From positions 1-8,263 of the forward strand of contig JAHEIA010000115.1 in the NCBI GenBank assembly GCA_024639625.1: a stretch of DNA of 8,263 bases. Direction: 5' to 3'. Under the pieces are notes generated by a model. That model made no database searches, was not told where the DNA came from, and saw only the letters and a list, made by a program, of their open reading frames with translations. A program made the translations under genes and the position numbers. Of the stretch, positions 5,522-8,263 are shown piece by piece; the first letter of the stretch is position 1, and every line of letters begins with the position of its first letter. The stretch is from Chromatiales bacterium (GTDB lineage: Bacteria; Pseudomonadota; Gammaproteobacteria; Chromatiales; Chromatiaceae).

Positions 5522-5595
5522 GCGGGTGTAGTTCAATGGTAGAACTTTAGCTTCCCAAGCTAATAACGTGGGTTCGATTCCCATCACCCGCTCCA
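5522..5595 (+). tRNA. tRNA-Gly, anticodon CCC
   Basis: Complete 74-nt tRNA that reads GGG codons. Acceptor strands GCGGGTG (5522-5528) and CACCCGC (5585-5591) pair at all seven positions. D stem GTTC/GAAC, anticodon stem TTAGC/GCTAA around the loop TTCCCAA (anticodon CCC), variable loop TAAC, and T stem GTGGG/CCCAT (one G-U pair) with loop TTCGATT. The discriminator is T, and CCA is encoded (5593-5595), as usual in gammaproteobacteria. It closely resembles E. coli tRNA-Gly(CCC). It is the only intact member of a three-copy array. A T-run (5597-5601) follows directly. Confidence 0.97.
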
Positions 5596-5596
5596 C

Positions 5597-5626
5597 TTTT
5601 TCCTGATCGCGGGCACACATGCCCGC
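5597..5626 (+). terminator. T-run and hairpin after tRNA-Gly
   Basis: Five T residues (5597-5601) follow the CCA end and could act with the tRNA's own stems as a 3' processing or termination signal. A separate hairpin, GCGGGC (5609-5614) with GCCCGC (5621-5626) and a 6-nt loop, lies 12 nt before the next start codon. It has no T-run after it, so it may instead affect translation of the downstream gene. Termination is not certain. Confidence 0.3.
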
Positions 5627-5638
5627 CATCTCTCCACA

Positions 5639-5953
5639 ATGCACAAGCTCTACCAAGCGGCGGATCGTATCCAGGCCCAGATGCTCAAGGATTTTCTCGC
5701 CGACCACAGCGTCGACGCGGTCATCCTTGGCGACTTTCTCTCCGGTGCCGCCGGCGAACTCCCCGCGACCATCTTTCCCGAGGTCTGGGTGGTGGAAGAA
5801 GCGGACTCAGGCTACGCCGAGGAACTGCTACAGCGATTCCTCGATGGGCCCCGCACCGGCGAAAACCCCCTTGCCTGGACTTGCGCGGCCTGTGGCGAGA
5901 TCCAGGAGGCGCAGTTCCTTAGCTGTTGGAAATGCGGCACCCCAAGACCTTGA
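5639..5953 (+). CDS. DUF2007 domain protein with C-terminal zinc ribbon
   Basis: A 104-residue protein. Residues 1-67 match the DUF2007 pattern (named putative prokaryotic signal-transducing protein): LYQAADRIQAQMLKDFL, then GDFLSGAAGELP and PEVWVVEE. The C-terminal part (about 79-101) holds CxxC (C82, C85) and a second CxxC (C96, C99), the layout of a small zinc ribbon. No signal peptide or membrane segment is seen, so it is cytosolic. Function is unknown; binding of a partner or nucleic acid through the ribbon is only an inference. ATG at 5639 is the only usual start in the frame before the upstream tRNA, and it has no visible Shine-Dalgarno. The gene starts 43 nt after tRNA-Gly, so co-transcription with the tRNA or leaderless expression are both possible. 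Confidence 0.82.
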   Translation: MHKLYQAADRIQAQMLKDFLADHSVDAVILGDFLSGAAGELPATIFPEVWVVEEADSGYAEELLQRFLDGPRTGENPLAWTCAACGEIQEAQFLSCWKCGTPRP

Positions 5954-6128
5954 ACGGCGCCTGTCGGGGAACGAAACCAACTGGAATTCACCCGGGTTTT
6001 CCGCCATGCTGAGATCCGGTCGAGAACCTTCGGGAACGGGTCCTGGAGGACGGGAGAACTCGCTTCGGTCGCGGCACGCGGTCGGCTAGCAGTCGGACCC
6101 AGCTGCTGGTGACCAAAGGAGGATTGTT
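5954..6128 (+). promoter_or_regulatory. Leader region of the AsmA gene with strong ribosome site
   Basis: No gene is seen in these 175 nt. AAAGGAGG at 6115-6122, 6 nt before the ATG, is a near-perfect Shine-Dalgarno. A small palindrome GTCCTGGAGGAC lies at 6040-6051. No convincing promoter hexamers were recognised. Confidence 0.5.
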
Positions 6129-8263
6129 ATGGGAAAACTGTTCAAGACCTTGTTCATCCTGGTGGTCGTGCTCGTCATCCTTGTGGTGGCTGCGGTCATC
6201 TTGATCCCCCTGGTGGTCGATCCCAACGATTACAAGGACGAGATTGCCGCCCAGGTGAAGCAGAACACCGGCCGCGAGTTGCAGATTGGCGGCAACATCG
6301 GTCTTTCCGTCTTCCCATGGTTGGGTCTGGAGTTGAACGACCTGCGGCTCAGCAATGCCCCGGGCTTCGGCGAGCGCCCGTTCGCTGCCGTGGAACACGC
6401 CGAGGTGCGAGCCAAGCTGTTGCCCCTGCTGAGCAAACGGTTGGAGGTCGACACCGTGCGGGTGGAGGGACTGGCCCTCTATCTCGCGAAGGCCGAGGAC
6501 GGCCGGAGCAACTGGGATGATCTAGCGGGTTCGGGTGCGGAGGCCAGCGGGGAGGCGGCACCCGCGAAGCGCGCCGAGGCTGCAGAGGTGGGCACGACGC
6601 AAGCGTTGGGTGCTCTCGCGGTCGGTGGTGTCGAAATCGAGAACGCGCAGGTGCTATGGGATGATCGCTCCACTGGACAGCGCTACGAGGTGCGAGATAT
6701 CGCTCTGAAAACGGGCTCCCTCTCGCCGGGTAAGCCGGTGGACCTGGAGCTCTCGTTGGCCGTCGACAGTGCTCAACCTGCGCTACAGGCGCGTCTGGAC
6801 CTGGAGGGAACCCTAGAAACGGATGCCAATATGCAGCAGCTGCGCATCGAGCCGCTCAAGCTTCGGTTGCGCGAGCTTGCCGCGGAAGGCGTAACCGGAG
6901 AGGTCGATCTGCGCGCCAATCTGAACGCCGACCTTGCCGTCCAGCGTTATTTCCTACAGGGCATTGAACTGGTTGCCGATCTCAAGGGGCAGTCGCTACC
7001 CGGCGAGGCGTTGCGCAGCGAACTCGGCGCCGACTTGGAGGCCGATCTGGCGGCGGGTAGCTTCGCGATCGAAGGGCTCAAGGTCACCTCGGGCGATCTG
7101 CGGCTCAGCGGTGCCCTGCAGGGCTCACATATCGAGACTTCTCCGCGCATCGACGGCAATCTTTCGTTGGCGGAATTCAATCTGCGGCAGTGGCTGATCG
7201 CCATGGGGCTGTCGGTGCCTGAGACCGCAGACCCCAACGCCCTGAGCCGGCTCTCGGCAAATCTGCAGCTGCGTTCAGCGGAAGACGGTATTGGCGCCGA
7301 GAATATCGTGATGCAGCTCGATGAAACCCGTTTGCAGGGAACGGTGCGCGTCCTCCAGCCGCAGGACCCCAAATTCCGCTTCGATCTGCAGGTCGATCGC
7401 ATCGATCTCGATCGCTACTTGCCGGTGGCGGCCGATCAACCGCAAGCGACACAAGCGCAGGCCGCGGCTGCGCCGCCGCCTGCCGCTCCACCCGTGCCTA
7501 TGCTGCCGGTGGATACCCTGCGCAGCCTTGATCTGGAGGGCATCTTCAAGGTCGGCCACTTGATCGTACAGGGCCTGCGCATGGAGGGGATCGAGCTTGA
7601 CCTGAGAGCGAAAGATGGAAAGCTGACGATCGACGACCGTGTCGCGAGTCTCTACCAGGGAAACCTCAACGGTTCCCTCGGGCTTAACGTGACCGGTGAA
7701 GCGCCGCGGCTCAGTGCCAAGCAGAGGCTCGCGAAGATCCAGGCCGGCCCGCTGCTGCAGGATCTCACCGGGAAGGATACGCTCACCGGGACCGGTCAAT
7801 TCAACCTCGATGTGACCGCCCGAGGGCAGACGCCGGAGCAGCTCAAGCAAAGCCTCAACGGCAAGCTGGACCTCGGCTTCTACGAAGGGGCGGTCAAGGG
7901 AGTGAATCTTGCCCAGATGATCCGGGAGGCGAAGGCCCGCTATTCGGGCGAGCCGATCCCGCGCAGTACGGAACCGAATCAGACCGATTTCTCGGAACTC
8001 ACGGCCAGCGGAGTGATCGCTAATGGTGTGCTGACCAGCAACGACCTGCTGGCGAAGTCGCCGTATCTGCGGGTTAGCGGAGAGGGGACGGTCGATCTTG
8101 TCGCCGAAGGATTGGACTATACGGTCACGCCGGTGATCGTGAGCACAGAGAAGGGCCAGGGGGGCGAGGGGCTTGAGGAACTCAAAGGGATTCCGGTGCC
8201 CGTCCGTGTGACAGGATCGTTCAGCGACCCGAGTTACGGTATCGATTGGAAGACCGTGGTCGT
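6129..8263 (+). CDS. asmA: AsmA family envelope protein (3' end cut by window edge)
   Basis: The frame stays open for 711 codons to the right edge. AsmA proteins are anchored in the inner membrane and extend into the periplasm; they belong to the AsmA/TamB/YhdP group linked to lipid transport to, and assembly of, the outer membrane. Seen: a membrane anchor at about residues 7-30 rich in Val/Leu/Ile; the family N-terminal block VDPNDYKDEIAAQVKQNTGR (about 30-49) followed by LSVFPWLGLEL and LSNAPGFGERPF (about 74-85); an Ala/Gly/Glu-rich linker (about 133-160); a Pro/Ala-rich linker (about 437-458); and the C-terminal AsmA region from about residue 570, with SLNGKLDLGFYEGAVKGVNL and, after it, SPYLRVSGEGTVDL. 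E. coli AsmA has 617 residues, so this is a longer form. ATG at 6129 has an excellent ribosome site. Family call is firm. Confidence 0.93.
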   Translation, partial: MGKLFKTLFILVVVLVILVVAAVILIPLVVDPNDYKDEIAAQVKQNTGRELQIGGNIGLSVFPWLGLELNDLRLSNAPGFGERPFAAVEHAEVRAKLLPLLSKRLEVDTVRVEGLALYLAKAEDGRSNWDDLAGSGAEASGEAAPAKRAEAAEVGTTQALGALAVGGVEIENAQVLWDDRSTGQRYEVRDIALKTGSLSPGKPVDLELSLAVDSAQPALQARLDLEGTLETDANMQQLRIEPLKLRLRELAAEGVTGEVDLRANLNADLAVQRYFLQGIELVADLKGQSLPGEALRSELGADLEADLAAGSFAIEGLKVTSGDLRLSGALQGSHIETSPRIDGNLSLAEFNLRQWLIAMGLSVPETADPNALSRLSANLQLRSAEDGIGAENIVMQLDETRLQGTVRVLQPQDPKFRFDLQVDRIDLDRYLPVAADQPQATQAQAAAAPPPAAPPVPMLPVDTLRSLDLEGIFKVGHLIVQGLRMEGIELDLRAKDGKLTIDDRVASLYQGNLNGSLGLNVTGEAPRLSAKQRLAKIQAGPLLQDLTGKDTLTGTGQFNLDVTARGQTPEQLKQSLNGKLDLGFYEGAVKGVNLAQMIREAKARYSGEPIPRSTEPNQTDFSELTASGVIANGVLTSNDLLAKSPYLRVSGEGTVDLVAEGLDYTVTPVIVSTEKGQGGEGLEELKGIPVPVRVTGSFSDPSYGIDWKTVV

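Noticed and set aside
5211..5595. CRISPR array
   Set aside because: There are only three unequal copies, all matching tRNA-Gly, with spacers that resemble each other and no cas genes.
5304..5707. Two overlapping minus-strand ORFs with the shared peptide LLAWEAKVLPLNYTR
   Set aside because: The peptide is the antisense translation of tRNA-Gly and its truncated copy, a common false protein in databases. The repeat explains the similarity between the two ORFs.
7275..7850. Minus-strand ORF of 191 aa inside the AsmA gene
   Set aside because: The plus-strand frame encodes a continuous AsmA sequence here; the reverse frame shows no recognisable domain.

Overview
The window looks like chromosomal DNA from a GC-rich (about 60 %) gammaproteobacterium. 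The evidence is the thiS-thiG-trmB gene order, an AsmA protein of proteobacterial type, strong AGGAGG-like ribosome sites on several genes, and protein sequences close to those of E. coli and Pseudomonas (TrmB, ThiG). The genus cannot be fixed from the sequence. Most of the window is core housekeeping DNA. No phage, transposase, CRISPR or defence gene is visible.

Layout. On the minus strand, read leftward from about 2390, is a run thiS - thiG - trmB - FetA/YbbL-like ABC ATPase (cut by the left edge). It combines thiazole synthesis for thiamine, tRNA m7G46 methylation and a transporter ATPase. trmB has no ATG, GTG or TTG that keeps its conserved N-terminus; a CTG overlapping the thiG stop as CTGA is the best start. 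Divergent from this run, on the plus strand, is a FAA1-type long-chain acyl-CoA synthetase with a TTG start and a good ribosome site. It is followed by a small atypical RRM (RNA recognition motif) protein with a possible promoter of its own.

From 4839 to 5521 there is no protein gene, but the stretch is not empty. It holds a weak terminator-like hairpin, a set of nested inverted repeats (5011-5157) that could fold as a multibranched RNA or be a small palindromic element, an extended -10 motif, and then a decayed tandem array. The array has a degenerate tRNA-like copy (5211-5260), an exact 51-nt 5' copy of tRNA-Gly (5334-5384) and finally the intact tRNA-Gly(CCC) (5522-5595). Both defective copies lose their match to the tRNA at the 5' strand of the T stem, and the spacers between copies are related. 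This array is the most unusual part of the window.

After the tRNA come a DUF2007 protein fused to a four-cysteine zinc ribbon, with no visible Shine-Dalgarno sequence, and a large AsmA-family envelope protein that runs off the right edge.
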